Assembly (NCBI RefSeq): GCF_021261325.1
Contig: NZ_JAJSBI010000004.1
Location: forward strand, 1 to 64,000
Length of the DNA stretch: 64,000 bases
Origin: Streptomyces guryensis
GTDB taxonomy: Bacteria > Actinomycetota > Actinomycetes > Streptomycetales > Streptomycetaceae
Direction of reading: 5' to 3'
In this document: positions 23,635-32,287 of the stretch, piece by piece
How the letters are laid out: every line of letters begins with the position of its first letter
Position numbering within the stretch: the stretch's first letter is position 1
Position numbers and translations under genes: made by a program
The notes under the pieces: model-generated
The model's input: only the letters and a program-made list of their open reading frames with translations
What the model was told of the DNA's origin: nothing
Database searches by the model: none

Positions 23635-24891
23635 TCAGCCGAAGAAGTTCCGTACGTGCTCCAGCCCCTCGACCAGTGCGTCGATCTCGGCCGGCGTGGA
23701 GTACAGATAGAACGACGCTCGCGTGGTCGCAGGAATTCCGTAGCGCAGGCACACGGGCCGCGCGCAGTGGTGGCCGACCCGGACCGCGATGCCCTGCTCG
23801 TCGAGGACCTGGCCCACGTCGTGCGGGTGGATGTCGCCGAGCGTGAAGGAGATCGCCGCGCCGCGGTCCTCGGCCGTGGTGGGGCCGATGATCCGCAGGT
23901 CCGGGACGTCCGACAGGCGCTTGACCGCGTACTCCGTCAGCGCGTGCTCGTGGGCCAGGATCTTGTCCATGCCGATCGAGGAGAGGTAGTCGATCGCCGC
24001 GCCCAGCCCGACCGCCTGCGCGATCGGCGGGGTGCCCGCCTCGAACTTGTGCGGGGCGGGAGCGTAGGTCGACGAGTGCATCGACACCGTCTCGATCATC
24101 TCGCCGCCGCCCAGGAACGGGGGCAGGTCCTCCAGGAGTTCCTGGCGGCCCCAGAGGACGCCGATGCCGGTCGGGCCGCACATCTTGTGGCCGGTGAAGG
24201 CCACGAAGTCGGCCTGCAGCGACTGTACGTCCAGCGGCATGTGCGGGGCGGCCTGCGAGGCGTCGATGCAGACCAGCGCACCGACCTCCTGGGCGCGTCG
24301 GACTATCGCCTCGACGGGGTTGACCGTGCCGAGGATGTTCGACACCAGCACGAAGGAGACGATCTTCGTGTTCTCGGTGATGATCTCGTCGATGTTGGAG
24401 AGGTCGAGACGGCCGTCGTCCGTCAGGCCGAACCACTTCAGCTTCGCGCCCGTGCGCTGCGAGAGCAGCTGCCAGGGCACGATGTTGGAGTGGTGCTCCA
24501 TCTCCGTGATGACGATCTCGGTCTCGTGGTCCACGCGGTAGGGCTCGTCGGCCCAGCCCAGCATGTTCGCCACGAGGTTGAGCGACTCGGAGGCGTTCTT
24601 GGTGAAGATCACCTCGTCGCGGCTGGGCGCGTTGATGAACGACGCGACCTTGTCCCGCGCGCCCTCGTACAGCGCCGTGGCCTCCTCGGCGAGCACATGC
24701 ACACCGCGGTGGACGTTGGCGTTGTAGCGCTCGTAGTACTCGTTCAGGGCGTCCAGCACCTGGCGCGGCTTCTGCGAGGTCGCCGCGTTGTCCAGGTACA
24801 CGAGCTTCTGCCCGTCGTGGACCTGGCGGTCCAGGATGGGGAAGTCCTTGCGGATCGCCTCGGTGTCGAGGAGGCCCGGCAGCAGTGTCAC
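23635..24891 (-). CDS. sufS: SufS cysteine desulfurase
   Basis: 418 residues, pyridoxal-phosphate enzyme (class V aminotransferase fold, group II). Lys236 in AFTGHKMCGP binds PLP, and Cys376 in RVGHHCARP carries the persulfide. It removes sulfur from cysteine and passes it to SufU. GTG 24891 overlaps the sufC stop (GTGA), so translation is coupled. Confidence 0.95.
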   Translation of the reverse strand: MTLLPGLLDTEAIRKDFPILDRQVHDGQKLVYLDNAATSQKPRQVLDALNEYYERYNANVHRGVHVLAEEATALYEGARDKVASFINAPSRDEVIFTKNASESLNLVANMLGWADEPYRVDHETEIVITEMEHHSNIVPWQLLSQRTGAKLKWFGLTDDGRLDLSNIDEIITENTKIVSFVLVSNILGTVNPVEAIVRRAQEVGALVCIDASQAAPHMPLDVQSLQADFVAFTGHKMCGPTGIGVLWGRQELLEDLPPFLGGGEMIETVSMHSSTYAPAPHKFEAGTPPIAQAVGLGAAIDYLSSIGMDKILAHEHALTEYAVKRLSDVPDLRIIGPTTAEDRGAAISFTLGDIHPHDVGQVLDEQGIAVRVGHHCARPVCLRYGIPATTRASFYLYSTPAEIDALVEGLEHVRNFFG

Positions 24892-25652
24892 GCGGATGCG
24901 CCACCCTTCGTGTATGCCTCGTAGCCCTCGTTCTCCAGCTTGTCGGCGAGCTCGGCGCCGCCGGACTCGACGATGCGACCGCCGGAGAAGACGTGGACGT
25001 AGTCGGGCTTGATGTAGCGCAGGATGCGCGTGTAGTGCGTGATCAGCAGGGTGCCGACCTCGCCGGTCTCACGGACGCGGTTGACGCCCTCGGACACGAC
25101 GCGAAGGGCGTCGACGTCGAGGCCGGAGTCCGTCTCGTCGAGGATCGCGATCTTCGGCTTGAGCAGTTCGAGCTGGAGGATCTCGTGGCGCTTCTTCTCA
25201 CCGCCGGAGAAGCCCTCGTTGACGTTGCGCTCGGCGAAGGACGGGTCCATGGAGAGGCGCTCCATGGTCTCCTTGACCTCCTTCACCCAAAGACGCAGCT
25301 TGGGGGCCTCGCCGCGGATGGCGGTGGCGGAGGTACGGAGGAAGTTCGACACGGAGACGCCGGGAACCTCGACCGGGTACTGCATCGCCAGGAACAGGCC
25401 CGCACGCGCGCGCTCGTCGACGGACATCTCCAGGACGTCCTCGCCGTCGAGGGTGACGGTGCCGCCGGTGATCGTGTACTTCGGGTGGCCCGCGAGGGAG
25501 TAGGCGAGGGTCGACTTGCCGGAGCCGTTGGGGCCCATGATGGCGTGCGTCTCGCCCTGCTTCACGGTCAGGTCGACGCCCTTGAGGATCTCCTTCGTGG
25601 CGTTGTCGGCCTCGACGGTGACGTGCAGGTCGCGGATTTCAAGCGTTGCCAT
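24888..25652 (-). CDS. sufC: SufC Fe-S assembly ATPase
   Basis: 254 residues from ATG 25652. ABC-type ATPase with Walker A GPNGSGKST, signature FSGGEKKRHE and Walker B IAILDETDSGLD. It drives conformational change in the SufBCD scaffold and is not part of a transporter. It starts 8 bases after the Rieske-type gene stop. Confidence 0.95.
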   Translation of the reverse strand: MATLEIRDLHVTVEADNATKEILKGVDLTVKQGETHAIMGPNGSGKSTLAYSLAGHPKYTITGGTVTLDGEDVLEMSVDERARAGLFLAMQYPVEVPGVSVSNFLRTSATAIRGEAPKLRLWVKEVKETMERLSMDPSFAERNVNEGFSGGEKKRHEILQLELLKPKIAILDETDSGLDVDALRVVSEGVNRVRETGEVGTLLITHYTRILRYIKPDYVHVFSGGRIVESGGAELADKLENEGYEAYTKGGASA

Positions 25653-25660
25653 GGATTGCC

Positions 25661-25978
25661 TCAGGACTCCTGGTTGAGGGAGACGAGCACGTCGTCCCCT
25701 TCGATCTTTACGGGGTATACGGGGACGGGGCGCGTCGCGGGCAGGCCGGACGGCTTGCCGGTGCGCAGGTCGAAGCTGGAGCCGTGCAGCCAGCACTCGA
25801 TCTGGCAGTCCTCCACCTCGCCCTCGGAGAGCGAGACGTTCGCGTGCGAGCAGATGTCGTGGATCGCGAAAACTTCGCCCTCGGTCTGCACGACCGAGAT
25901 GGGCGTGCCGTCGAGTTCCACCCGCTTCGGGGTGCCCTCCTCCAGCTCGCTCAGCCCGCAGGCGCGTACGAAGGCCAT
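25661..25978 (-). CDS. Rieske-type [2Fe-2S] ferredoxin-like protein in the suf operon
   Basis: 105 residues. The Rieske ligands are clear: Cys43-x-His45 in ICSHANV and Cys62-x2-His65 in CWLHGSSFD. It resembles small ferredoxin subunits of non-heme iron oxygenases but is built into the suf operon between sufD and sufC, the usual place in Streptomyces. Its ATG shares one base with the sufD TGA. It may deliver electrons or report cluster status during assembly; its precise role is not established. Confidence 0.92.
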   Translation of the reverse strand: MAFVRACGLSELEEGTPKRVELDGTPISVVQTEGEVFAIHDICSHANVSLSEGEVEDCQIECWLHGSSFDLRTGKPSGLPATRPVPVYPVKIEGDDVLVSLNQES

Positions 25979-27159
25979 CAGACCGTGGCCTCCAGCTCGG
26001 TCTCGATCCTGGCGAGCAGGCGCTCCTCGATGTCCGGGACGGCGATCTGCTGGACCAGCTCGGCGAAGAAGCCTCGGACCACCAGGCGACGGGCCTCGTC
26101 GGCCGGGATGCCGCGCGCCATCAGGTAGAAGAGCTGCTCGTCGTCGAAGCGGCCGGTGGCACTGGCGTGGCCGGCGCCGACGATCTCGCCGGTCTCGATC
26201 TCGAGGTTCGGCACGGAGTCGACGCGGGCGCCGTCGGTCAGAACCAGGTTGCGGTTCATCTCGTACGTGTCCGTGCCCTCGGCCTGGGCCTCGATGAGGA
26301 CGTCGCCGATCCACACCGCGTGGGCGGCCTCGCCCTGCAGCGCGCCCTTGTAGACGACGTTGGACTTGCAGTGCGGGACGTTGTGGTCGACCAGGAGGCG
26401 GTGCTCCTGGTGCTGGCCGGCGTCCGTGAAGTACAGGCCGAACAGCTCGGCCTCACCGCCGGTGCCGGCGTAGGAGACGCGCGGGTGCAGCCGTACGACG
26501 TCGCCGCCGAAGGTCACCACGACCGACTTGAAGCTGGCGTCGCGTCCGATGAGGGCGTTGTGCTGGGCCACGTGCACGGCCTTGTCGTCCCAGTCCTGGA
26601 CGGAGACGACGGTCAGCTTGGCGCCGTCACCCAGGATGTAGTCGACGTTGGCGGCGAGCACCGCGTCACCGGTGTGGTCGATGACGACGACGGCCTCGGC
26701 GAAGGCTCCCAGCTCCACGACCTGGTGGCCGTAGCGGAGCCCGCCCTCGCCGTGCACGGCGATGCGGATCGGCTCGGTGAGCACCGTCTCCTTGGGGACG
26801 GTGACCACGCCGGCCTTCTCGAACGCCGAGTACGCCTGGGCGGCGATGCGGTCCACGGGGGTGCCCGCCCTGCCGAGGCGCGGGTCGTCACGGTCGACGA
26901 GCTCGACGGTGACGCCCTCGGGGGCCTCGACGGCGACCTTCACGCCCTCACCGGTCGCGACGGCGGTGCCGTCGTGCAGCCCGCGCAGGCGCTCCAGCGG
27001 GGTGAACCGCCACTCCTCCTCGCGGCCGTGCGGGACCGGGAAGTCCGCGACGTCGAAGGACGGGGGCGCGCTCATGCGCGTGGCGACGGTCGACTCGGCG
27101 GCAACGGCCACCGCGCCGGCGGTGGTGGACCCCACCGGGATGTTCTGAGCCTCAGCCAT
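25978..27159 (-). CDS. sufD: SufD scaffold subunit
   Basis: 393 residues; beta-helix core typical of SufB/SufD with the C-terminal helical part (GRFDDEQLFYLMARGIPADE). It pairs with SufB and binds SufC. Its N-terminus is variable and Ala-rich, followed by the conserved PVPHGREEEWRFTPL. It lies 54 bases after sufB and overlaps the Rieske gene by one base. Confidence 0.95.
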   Translation of the reverse strand: MAEAQNIPVGSTTAGAVAVAAESTVATRMSAPPSFDVADFPVPHGREEEWRFTPLERLRGLHDGTAVATGEGVKVAVEAPEGVTVELVDRDDPRLGRAGTPVDRIAAQAYSAFEKAGVVTVPKETVLTEPIRIAVHGEGGLRYGHQVVELGAFAEAVVVIDHTGDAVLAANVDYILGDGAKLTVVSVQDWDDKAVHVAQHNALIGRDASFKSVVVTFGGDVVRLHPRVSYAGTGGEAELFGLYFTDAGQHQEHRLLVDHNVPHCKSNVVYKGALQGEAAHAVWIGDVLIEAQAEGTDTYEMNRNLVLTDGARVDSVPNLEIETGEIVGAGHASATGRFDDEQLFYLMARGIPADEARRLVVRGFFAELVQQIAVPDIEERLLARIETELEATV

Positions 27160-27213
27160 GGCTGTCGGTCTGCTCTCTTCCTACGTAAGTGACTTGATGG
27201 AGGCGGCCGTCGC

Positions 27214-28635
27214 TCAGCCGACCGCACCTTCCATCTGGAGCTCGATCAGCCGGTTGAGTTCCAGCGCGTACTCCATGGGCAGCTCCTTCGCGATGGGCTC
27301 GACGAAGCCGCGCACGATCATCGCCATCGCCTCGAACTCGCTGAGGCCGCGGCTCATCAGGTAGAAGAGCTGGTCCTCGGAGACCTTGGAGACGGTGGCC
27401 TCGTGGCCCATGGACACGTCGTCCTCGCGGACGTCGACGTACGGGTACGTGTCGGAGCGGGAGATGGTGTCGACGAGCAGCGCGTCGCACAGCACGTTCG
27501 ACTTGGAGCCGTGGGCGCCCTCGCCGATCTCGACGAGACCGCGGTAGGACGTACGACCGCCACCGCGCGCCACGGACTTCGAGACGATGTTGGAGGAGGT
27601 GTTCGGCGCCATGTGGACCATCTTGGAGCCGGCGTCCTGGTGCTGCCCCTCGCCCGCGAAGGCGATGGACAGGGTCTCGCCCTTGGCGTGCTCGCCCATC
27701 AGGTAGACGGCCGGGTACTTCATCGTCACCTTGGAGCCGATGTTGCCGTCGATCCACTCCATGGTCGCGCCCTCGTACGCCACGGCGCGCTTGGTGACCA
27801 GGTTGTAGACGTTGTTCGACCAGTTCTGGATGGTCGTGTAGCGGCAGCGGGCGCCCTTCTTCACGATGATCTCGACGACCGCGGAGTGCAGGGAGTCCGA
27901 CTTGTAGATCGGCGCCGTACAGCCCTCGACGTAGTGGACGTAGGCGTCCTCGTCGACGATGATCAGCGTCCGCTCGAACTGGCCCATGTTCTCGGTGTTG
28001 ATCCGGAAGTAGGCCTGGAGCGGGATCTCCACGTGCACGCCCTTCGGCACGTAGATGAAGGAGCCGCCCGACCACACGGCGGTGTTCAGCGACGCGAACT
28101 TGTTGTCGCCGACCGGGATGACCGTGCCGAAGTACTCCTTGAAGAGCTCCGGGTGCTCCTTCAGCGCGGTGTCGGTGTCCAGGAAGATGACGCCCTGCTC
28201 CTCCAGGTCCTCGCGGATCTGGTGGTAGACGACCTCGGACTCGTACTGGGCCGCGACACCGGCGACGAGGCGCTGCTTCTCCGCCTCCGGGATGCCGAGC
28301 TTGTCGTACGTGTTCTTGATGTCCTCGGGCAGGTCCTCCCAGGACTCCGCCTGCTTCTCCGTGGAGCGCACGAAGTACTTGATGTTGTCGAAGTCGATGC
28401 CGGAGAGGTCCGAGCCCCAGTTGGGCATGGGCTTCTTGTCGAAGAGGCGCAGACCCTTGAGGCGGAGCTTGGTCATCCACTCCGGCTCGTTCTTCTTCGC
28501 GGAGATGTCGCGGACGACGTCCTCGTTGATACCGCGCCGCGCGGAAGCGCCGGCCGTGTCGGAGTCGGCCCAGCCATATTCGTACTTGCCCAGACCCTCG
28601 AGCTCAGGGTGGGCAGTCTCCGTGGGGAGAGTCAT
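27214..28635 (-). CDS. sufB: SufB scaffold subunit
   Basis: 473 residues, the most conserved part of the SUF system, where the nascent Fe-S cluster forms with SufC and SufD. Typical sequence [20 protein letters not shown] and the ending [19 protein letters not shown] are seen. There is no intein, unlike some mycobacterial SufB proteins. The start codon overlaps the stop of the regulator gene by 4 bases. Confidence 0.96.
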   Translation of the reverse strand: MTLPTETAHPELEGLGKYEYGWADSDTAGASARRGINEDVVRDISAKKNEPEWMTKLRLKGLRLFDKKPMPNWGSDLSGIDFDNIKYFVRSTEKQAESWEDLPEDIKNTYDKLGIPEAEKQRLVAGVAAQYESEVVYHQIREDLEEQGVIFLDTDTALKEHPELFKEYFGTVIPVGDNKFASLNTAVWSGGSFIYVPKGVHVEIPLQAYFRINTENMGQFERTLIIVDEDAYVHYVEGCTAPIYKSDSLHSAVVEIIVKKGARCRYTTIQNWSNNVYNLVTKRAVAYEGATMEWIDGNIGSKVTMKYPAVYLMGEHAKGETLSIAFAGEGQHQDAGSKMVHMAPNTSSNIVSKSVARGGGRTSYRGLVEIGEGAHGSKSNVLCDALLVDTISRSDTYPYVDVREDDVSMGHEATVSKVSEDQLFYLMSRGLSEFEAMAMIVRGFVEPIAKELPMEYALELNRLIELQMEGAVG

Positions 28636-29384
28636 GCGGGGTTCCTCCCGGCCGTGCTTGCGGTTGCGTTGTCAGTGGTCTTGGAAATCTTGGGGATGAA
28701 CGTCGTGCAGACGCCGTCGCCGTGCGCGATGGTCGCCAGCCGCTGGACGTGCGTGCCGAGCAACTGGGAGAAGATCTCGGTCTCCGCCTCGCACAGCTGC
28801 GGGAACTTCTCCGCGACATGGGCCACCGGGCAGTGGTGCTGGCAGAGCTGCTCACCTTTTTGCGGGAGGGGGGCGCTGCGCGCCGTAGCAGCGTACCCGT
28901 CCGCGCTCAGGGCCTTGGCCAGGGCTTCGGTGCGCTCCTCGGGGGCGACGGACTCGATCGCCGCACGGTAGGCGGCGGCCTGCTCCGCGATCCTCGCGCG
29001 CGCGAAGGCCACCACCGCCTCGTCCCCGCCGAACCGCTCCTGGATCCAGCGCAGGGCGTCCGCGGCGAGCTTGTCGTAGGACTGGTCGAAGGCGTCGCGG
29101 CCGCAGTCGGTCAGCGCGAACACCTTGGCGGGACGGCCGCGCGTGCGCGCGCCGTACACCCGCTGCTCCCGTGCCTCGACGACGTCGTCCGCGACCAGCG
29201 CGTCCAGATGCCGTCGTACGGCCGCGGGGGTGAGTCCCAGCCGTCCGGCCAGCTCGGTGACGGTCGACGGCCCGTGGTCCAGGATCGACCGCGCGACCCG
29301 GTTGCGCGTGGAGCGCTCACCGGTCGCGTGCTCTTCCTGGTGCGCCCCCGTGGGGGTCCCCAGAGCCTCGCCGACGTTTTTCAC
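28632..29384 (-). CDS. sufR: SufR-type Fe-S-sensing repressor of the suf operon
   Basis: 250 residues from the GTG at 29384, chosen because the product then starts M-K-N-V-G-E-A-L and because the operator sits there; the frame is open further upstream. Winged helix at about residues 28-90 ([20 protein letters not shown]). The cluster-binding cysteines are Cys181, Cys185 and Cys198 in [19 protein letters not shown], with Cys226 further on. SufR binds DNA as a cluster-loaded repressor and releases it when clusters are scarce. It is first in the operon and coupled to sufB. Confidence 0.9.
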   Translation of the reverse strand: MKNVGEALGTPTGAHQEEHATGERSTRNRVARSILDHGPSTVTELAGRLGLTPAAVRRHLDALVADDVVEAREQRVYGARTRGRPAKVFALTDCGRDAFDQSYDKLAADALRWIQERFGGDEAVVAFARARIAEQAAAYRAAIESVAPEERTEALAKALSADGYAATARSAPLPQKGEQLCQHHCPVAHVAEKFPQLCEAETEIFSQLLGTHVQRLATIAHGDGVCTTFIPKISKTTDNATASTAGRNPA

Positions 29385-29397
29385 AACGCCATTGTTG
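29384..29397 (-). promoter_or_regulatory. SufR operator, CAAC-N6-GTTG
   Basis: CAAC and GTTG flank six bases (GCCATT on the plus strand). This equals the 14-bp motif I recall as described for S. avermitilis SufR. It overlaps the first base of the GTG start, so the transcript is probably leaderless and repression would block initiation. Confidence 0.75.
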
Positions 29398-29456
29398 CGT
29401 AATTCCTCAGGGGCGGGCAACCCGCGTCCCGACTGCCGGACGGTGCCCTGCGTCAC

Positions 29457-29475
29457 TTAGGCACACCTAACCTGA
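29457..29475. promoter_or_regulatory. Putative iron box (DmdR1/IdeR-type)
   Basis: TTAGGCACACCTAACCTGA matches the 19-bp actinobacterial iron box TTAGGTTAGGCTAACCTAA at about 13 of 19 positions, with both outer arms and the CTAACCT part intact. It lies 73 bases upstream of sufR and 82 bases upstream of the divergent acetyltransferase gene. Confidence 0.6.
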
Positions 29476-29556
29476 CCTGCGGAAACGATCTTTGATCGAT
29501 CAGAGCCGGGCCAATTCGGTGGCGCCCCGCGCCCCCTTCCGGAACACTCCCCAACC

Positions 29557-30417
29557 ATGCCGACACCCCCTCCCACCGGCCCTCTTGTCACCCGCGACAC
29601 ACTCGCCGCACAGCTGAGCGCACTGGGCGTCGAACCCGGCGAGACCCTCCTCGCGCACTCGTCGCTCAGCTCGCTGGGCTGGGTCTGCGGAGGCGCCGTC
29701 GCAGTCGTCCAAGGACTGCTCGACGCGCTCGGCCGGCAGGGCACACTGGTCGTCCCGACCCAGACCGGCGAGCTCTCGGACCCGGCACTGTGGGCGAATC
29801 CGCCGGTGCCCGAGGAGTGGTGGGAGCGGATCCGGGCCACCATGCCCGCCTACGACCCACTGGTCACGCCCTCGCGCGGGGTCGGGGTGATCCCGGAGAC
29901 CGTACGCACCTGGCCGGGCGCCCGGCGCAGCGCGCATCCGCAGACGTCCTTCGCGGCAATCGGCCCCCGCGCGGCGGAGATCGTCGACGGCCATGCTCCC
30001 GACTGCCGGCTCGGCGAGCGCAGCCCGCTGGCGCGGCTGGAGGCGCTGGGCGCCCGGGTGCTGCTGCTCGGCGCCGGGTACGGCTCGTGCACGAGCTTCC
30101 ACCTTGCCGAGTACCGGATACCGTCGCCGCTCGTCGCGGTGGGTCGTCCCGCGCCCGAGGGCGGCTGGGAGACGGTGGCGGAGGTCTCGATCACCTCCGA
30201 GCGGTTCGACGAGCTGGGACACGACTTCGAGCGGGACCGTGCCGTCGTACGCGGAAAAGTGGGTGCCGCAGACGCCCGGCTGTTCCCCGTGGGGGACGCG
30301 GTGGCGTATGCGGAGCGGTGGCTGGCACTGCACCGTTCCCGGGAGGACGAGATCCCCGCGGCCCCCGGGAGTGGAGATCCTGCACCCGCCGGTCCGGGCC
30401 GCGGAAGCCGTACCTAG
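29557..30417 (+). CDS. AAC(3)-family aminoglycoside N3-acetyltransferase-like protein
   Basis: 286 residues. Antibiotic_NAT/AAC(3) fold: LLAHSSLSSLGWVCGGAVAV near residue 30, LVVPTQTGELSDP, and SAHPQTSFAAIG with the conserved His. Members acetylate the 3-amino group of aminoglycosides with acetyl-CoA, although many chromosomal Streptomyces copies act on other amines. The last 25 residues are Pro/Gly-rich and may be disordered. It is divergent from the suf operon and lies 10 bases before an ABC ATPase gene. Confidence 0.88.
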   Translation: MPTPPPTGPLVTRDTLAAQLSALGVEPGETLLAHSSLSSLGWVCGGAVAVVQGLLDALGRQGTLVVPTQTGELSDPALWANPPVPEEWWERIRATMPAYDPLVTPSRGVGVIPETVRTWPGARRSAHPQTSFAAIGPRAAEIVDGHAPDCRLGERSPLARLEALGARVLLLGAGYGSCTSFHLAEYRIPSPLVAVGRPAPEGGWETVAEVSITSERFDELGHDFERDRAVVRGKVGAADARLFPVGDAVAYAERWLALHRSREDEIPAAPGSGDPAPAGPGRGSRT

Positions 30418-30427
30418 ACTCTGGCCC

Positions 30428-31351
30428 ATGCGAAGTGAGCCCGTGGTCCAGGTTCAGGCCCTGGTGAAGCGGTACGGCACCAAGACCGCCGTGGACGGCC
30501 TCGACCTGGTGGCCCAGGCGGGCGTGACCGCCGTACTCGGCCCGAACGGCGCGGGCAAGACCACGACCGTGGAGACCTGCGAGGGATACCGCAGACCGGA
30601 CTCGGGCACCGTGCGCGTCCTGGGCCTCGACCCGGTGCGGCAGGCCCGCCAACTGCATCCGCGCATCGGCGTGATGCTGCAGTCCGGCGGCGTCTACTCC
30701 GGCGCGCGGGCGGACGAGATGCTGCGGCACGTGGCGAAACTGCACGCCGACCCGCTGGACGTGGACGCGCTGATGGAGCGGCTCGGCCTCGGCTCCTGCG
30801 GCCGCACGAGCTATCGCCGCCTCTCCGGCGGCCAGCAGCAGCGGCTCGCGCTCGCGATGGCCGTCGTCGGCCGCCCGGAACTGGTGTTCCTGGACGAGCC
30901 GACGGCCGGCCTCGACCCACAGGCCCGCCACGCCACCTGGGACCTGGTCCGCGACCTGCGCGCAGACGGCGTCTCGGTCATCCTCACCACGCACTACATG
31001 GACGAGGCCGAGCAGCTCGCCGACGACGTCGCGATCATCGACGCCGGCCGGGTCATCGCCCAGGGCTCCCCGGAGGAGCTGTGCCGCGGCGGCGCCGAGA
31101 ACACGCTGCGCTTCACCGGCCGCCCCGGCCTGGACGTGGGTTCCCTGCTGAAGGCGCTCCCCGCGGACTGCTCGGCGGCGGAGCTGACCCCGGGCTCGTA
31201 CCGGGTCGTCGGCAAGGTGGACCCGCAACTGCTGGCGACGGTGGCGTCCTGGTGTGCGCAGCACGGGGTGATGCCGGACAGGATCTCGGTCGAACGGCAC
31301 ACCCTCGAAGACGTCTTTCTCGAGCTCACCGGCAAGGAGCTGCGCTCATGA
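30428..31351 (+). CDS. ABC transporter ATP-binding protein (drug/lipid exporter type)
   Basis: 307 residues from ATG 30428. Walker A GPNGAGKTTT, Q-loop LQSGG, signature LSGGQQQRLAL, Walker B LVFLDEPTAGLDP and a C-terminal DrrA-like domain. The protein ends ELTGKELRS. Partner of the permease at 31440. In S. coelicolor the equivalent pair also lies between suf and ctaA, so this is conserved placement. Confidence 0.92.
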   Translation: MRSEPVVQVQALVKRYGTKTAVDGLDLVAQAGVTAVLGPNGAGKTTTVETCEGYRRPDSGTVRVLGLDPVRQARQLHPRIGVMLQSGGVYSGARADEMLRHVAKLHADPLDVDALMERLGLGSCGRTSYRRLSGGQQQRLALAMAVVGRPELVFLDEPTAGLDPQARHATWDLVRDLRADGVSVILTTHYMDEAEQLADDVAIIDAGRVIAQGSPEELCRGGAENTLRFTGRPGLDVGSLLKALPADCSAAELTPGSYRVVGKVDPQLLATVASWCAQHGVMPDRISVERHTLEDVFLELTGKELRS

Positions 31352-31444
31352 CTCGGGCTTGCACAAGGTTCTGCCGGGGGTCCGGGGGTTATCCCCCGGG
31401 AAGACACAGCCTGGAGCTCACCGGCAAGGAGCTGCGTTCGTGAC
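31322..31444 (+). repeat. 31-bp direct duplication around a 61-bp insert at an ABC gene junction
   Basis: GAGCTCACCGGCAAGGAGCT and the following bases through TGAC occur at 31322-31352 and again at 31414-31444 with two differences. The insert contains GGGGGTCCGGGGG...CCCCCGGG. The second copy provides the ribosome site and GTG of the permease. Confidence 0.9.
31348..31443 (+). CDS. Putative 31-residue linking mini-ORF between ABC genes
   Basis: ATG 31348 overlaps the stop of the ATPase gene (ATGA), reads through the inserted segment and ends with a copy of the ATPase C-terminus (SLELTGKELRS) at a TGA that overlaps the permease GTG (GTGA). It may serve only to carry ribosomes from one gene to the next. 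Whether the peptide matters is unknown. Confidence 0.4.
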   Translation: MTRACTRFCRGSGGYPPGRHSLELTGKELRS

Positions 31445-32210
31445 GACCACCGGCATCTACACCCCGAAGCCGGGCGCGGCCCCTCTCCCCCGCATGATCG
31501 CGGCCCAGGCCGCCCTCGAGACGAGGATGCTGCTGCGCAACGGCGAACAGCTCCTCCTGACGGTCGTGATCCCGACCCTCCTGCTGGTCCTGTTCAGCTC
31601 GGTGGACATCGTCGACACGGGCGCCGGCAAGGCCGTCGACTTCCTCACCCCGGGCATCCTGGCGCTCGCCGTGATGTCGACGGCGTTCACGGGCCAGGCG
31701 ATCGCGACGGGCTTCGAGCGCCGTTACGGCGTCCTGAAGCGCCTGGCCTCCTCGCCGCTCCCCCGCTGGGGCCTGATGACGGCGAAGACGGCGTCGGTGC
31801 TGGTCACGGAGATCCTTCAGGTGATCCTCCTGACGGTGATCGCCTTCGCGCTCGGCTGGTCCCCGCACGGCAACCCCGCAGCCGTCCTGCTGCTGCTCGC
31901 CCTCGGTACGGCGGCCTTCTCCGGCCTCGGGCTCCTCATGGCGGGCACGCTGAAGGCGGAGGCGACGCTGGCCGCCGCGAACCTGGTCTTCCTGCTGCTG
32001 CTCGTGGGCGGCGGCGTGATCGTGCCGATGGACAAGTTCCCGCAGGCGGCGCAGGACGTCCTGGGTCTGCTGCCGATCTCGGCGCTGTCGGACGGCCTGC
32101 GGGATGTCCTGCAGCACGGAGCCGGGATGCCCTGGGGTGACCTGGGGATTCTTGGTGTGTGGGCGGTCGTGGGGCTGGCGGTGGCCGGCAGGTTCTTCCG
32201 CTGGGAGTAG
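31440..32210 (+). CDS. ABC-2 type transporter permease
   Basis: 256 residues from GTG 31440 with AAGGAG nine bases before it. Six membrane helices of the ABC-2 export type (TVVIPTLLLVLFSSVDIV, LNPG-like LTPGILALAVMS, final VGGGVIVPMDKFP). It forms an exporter with the ATPase upstream; related to DrrB-like drug efflux permeases. Substrate not predictable. The start region was created or altered by a local duplication. Confidence 0.9.
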   Translation: MTTTGIYTPKPGAAPLPRMIAAQAALETRMLLRNGEQLLLTVVIPTLLLVLFSSVDIVDTGAGKAVDFLTPGILALAVMSTAFTGQAIATGFERRYGVLKRLASSPLPRWGLMTAKTASVLVTEILQVILLTVIAFALGWSPHGNPAAVLLLLALGTAAFSGLGLLMAGTLKAEATLAAANLVFLLLLVGGGVIVPMDKFPQAAQDVLGLLPISALSDGLRDVLQHGAGMPWGDLGILGVWAVVGLAVAGRFFRWE

Positions 32211-32274
32211 CGGCAAGCGGTTCGGGAGACGGCGGCGTGACGGACCCTCGTGAAAGCGTGCACAAGCAGCCCCC

Positions 32275-32280
32275 TACGAT
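32275..32280 (+). promoter_or_regulatory. -10 hexamer of a probable leaderless ctaA promoter
   Basis: TACGAT ends 7 bases before the GTG at 32288, the standard spacing for leaderless Streptomyces messages. A GTGAAA-like -35 lies at an unusually long distance, so this is moderate evidence. Confidence 0.45.
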
Positions 32281-32287
32281 GGAACGC

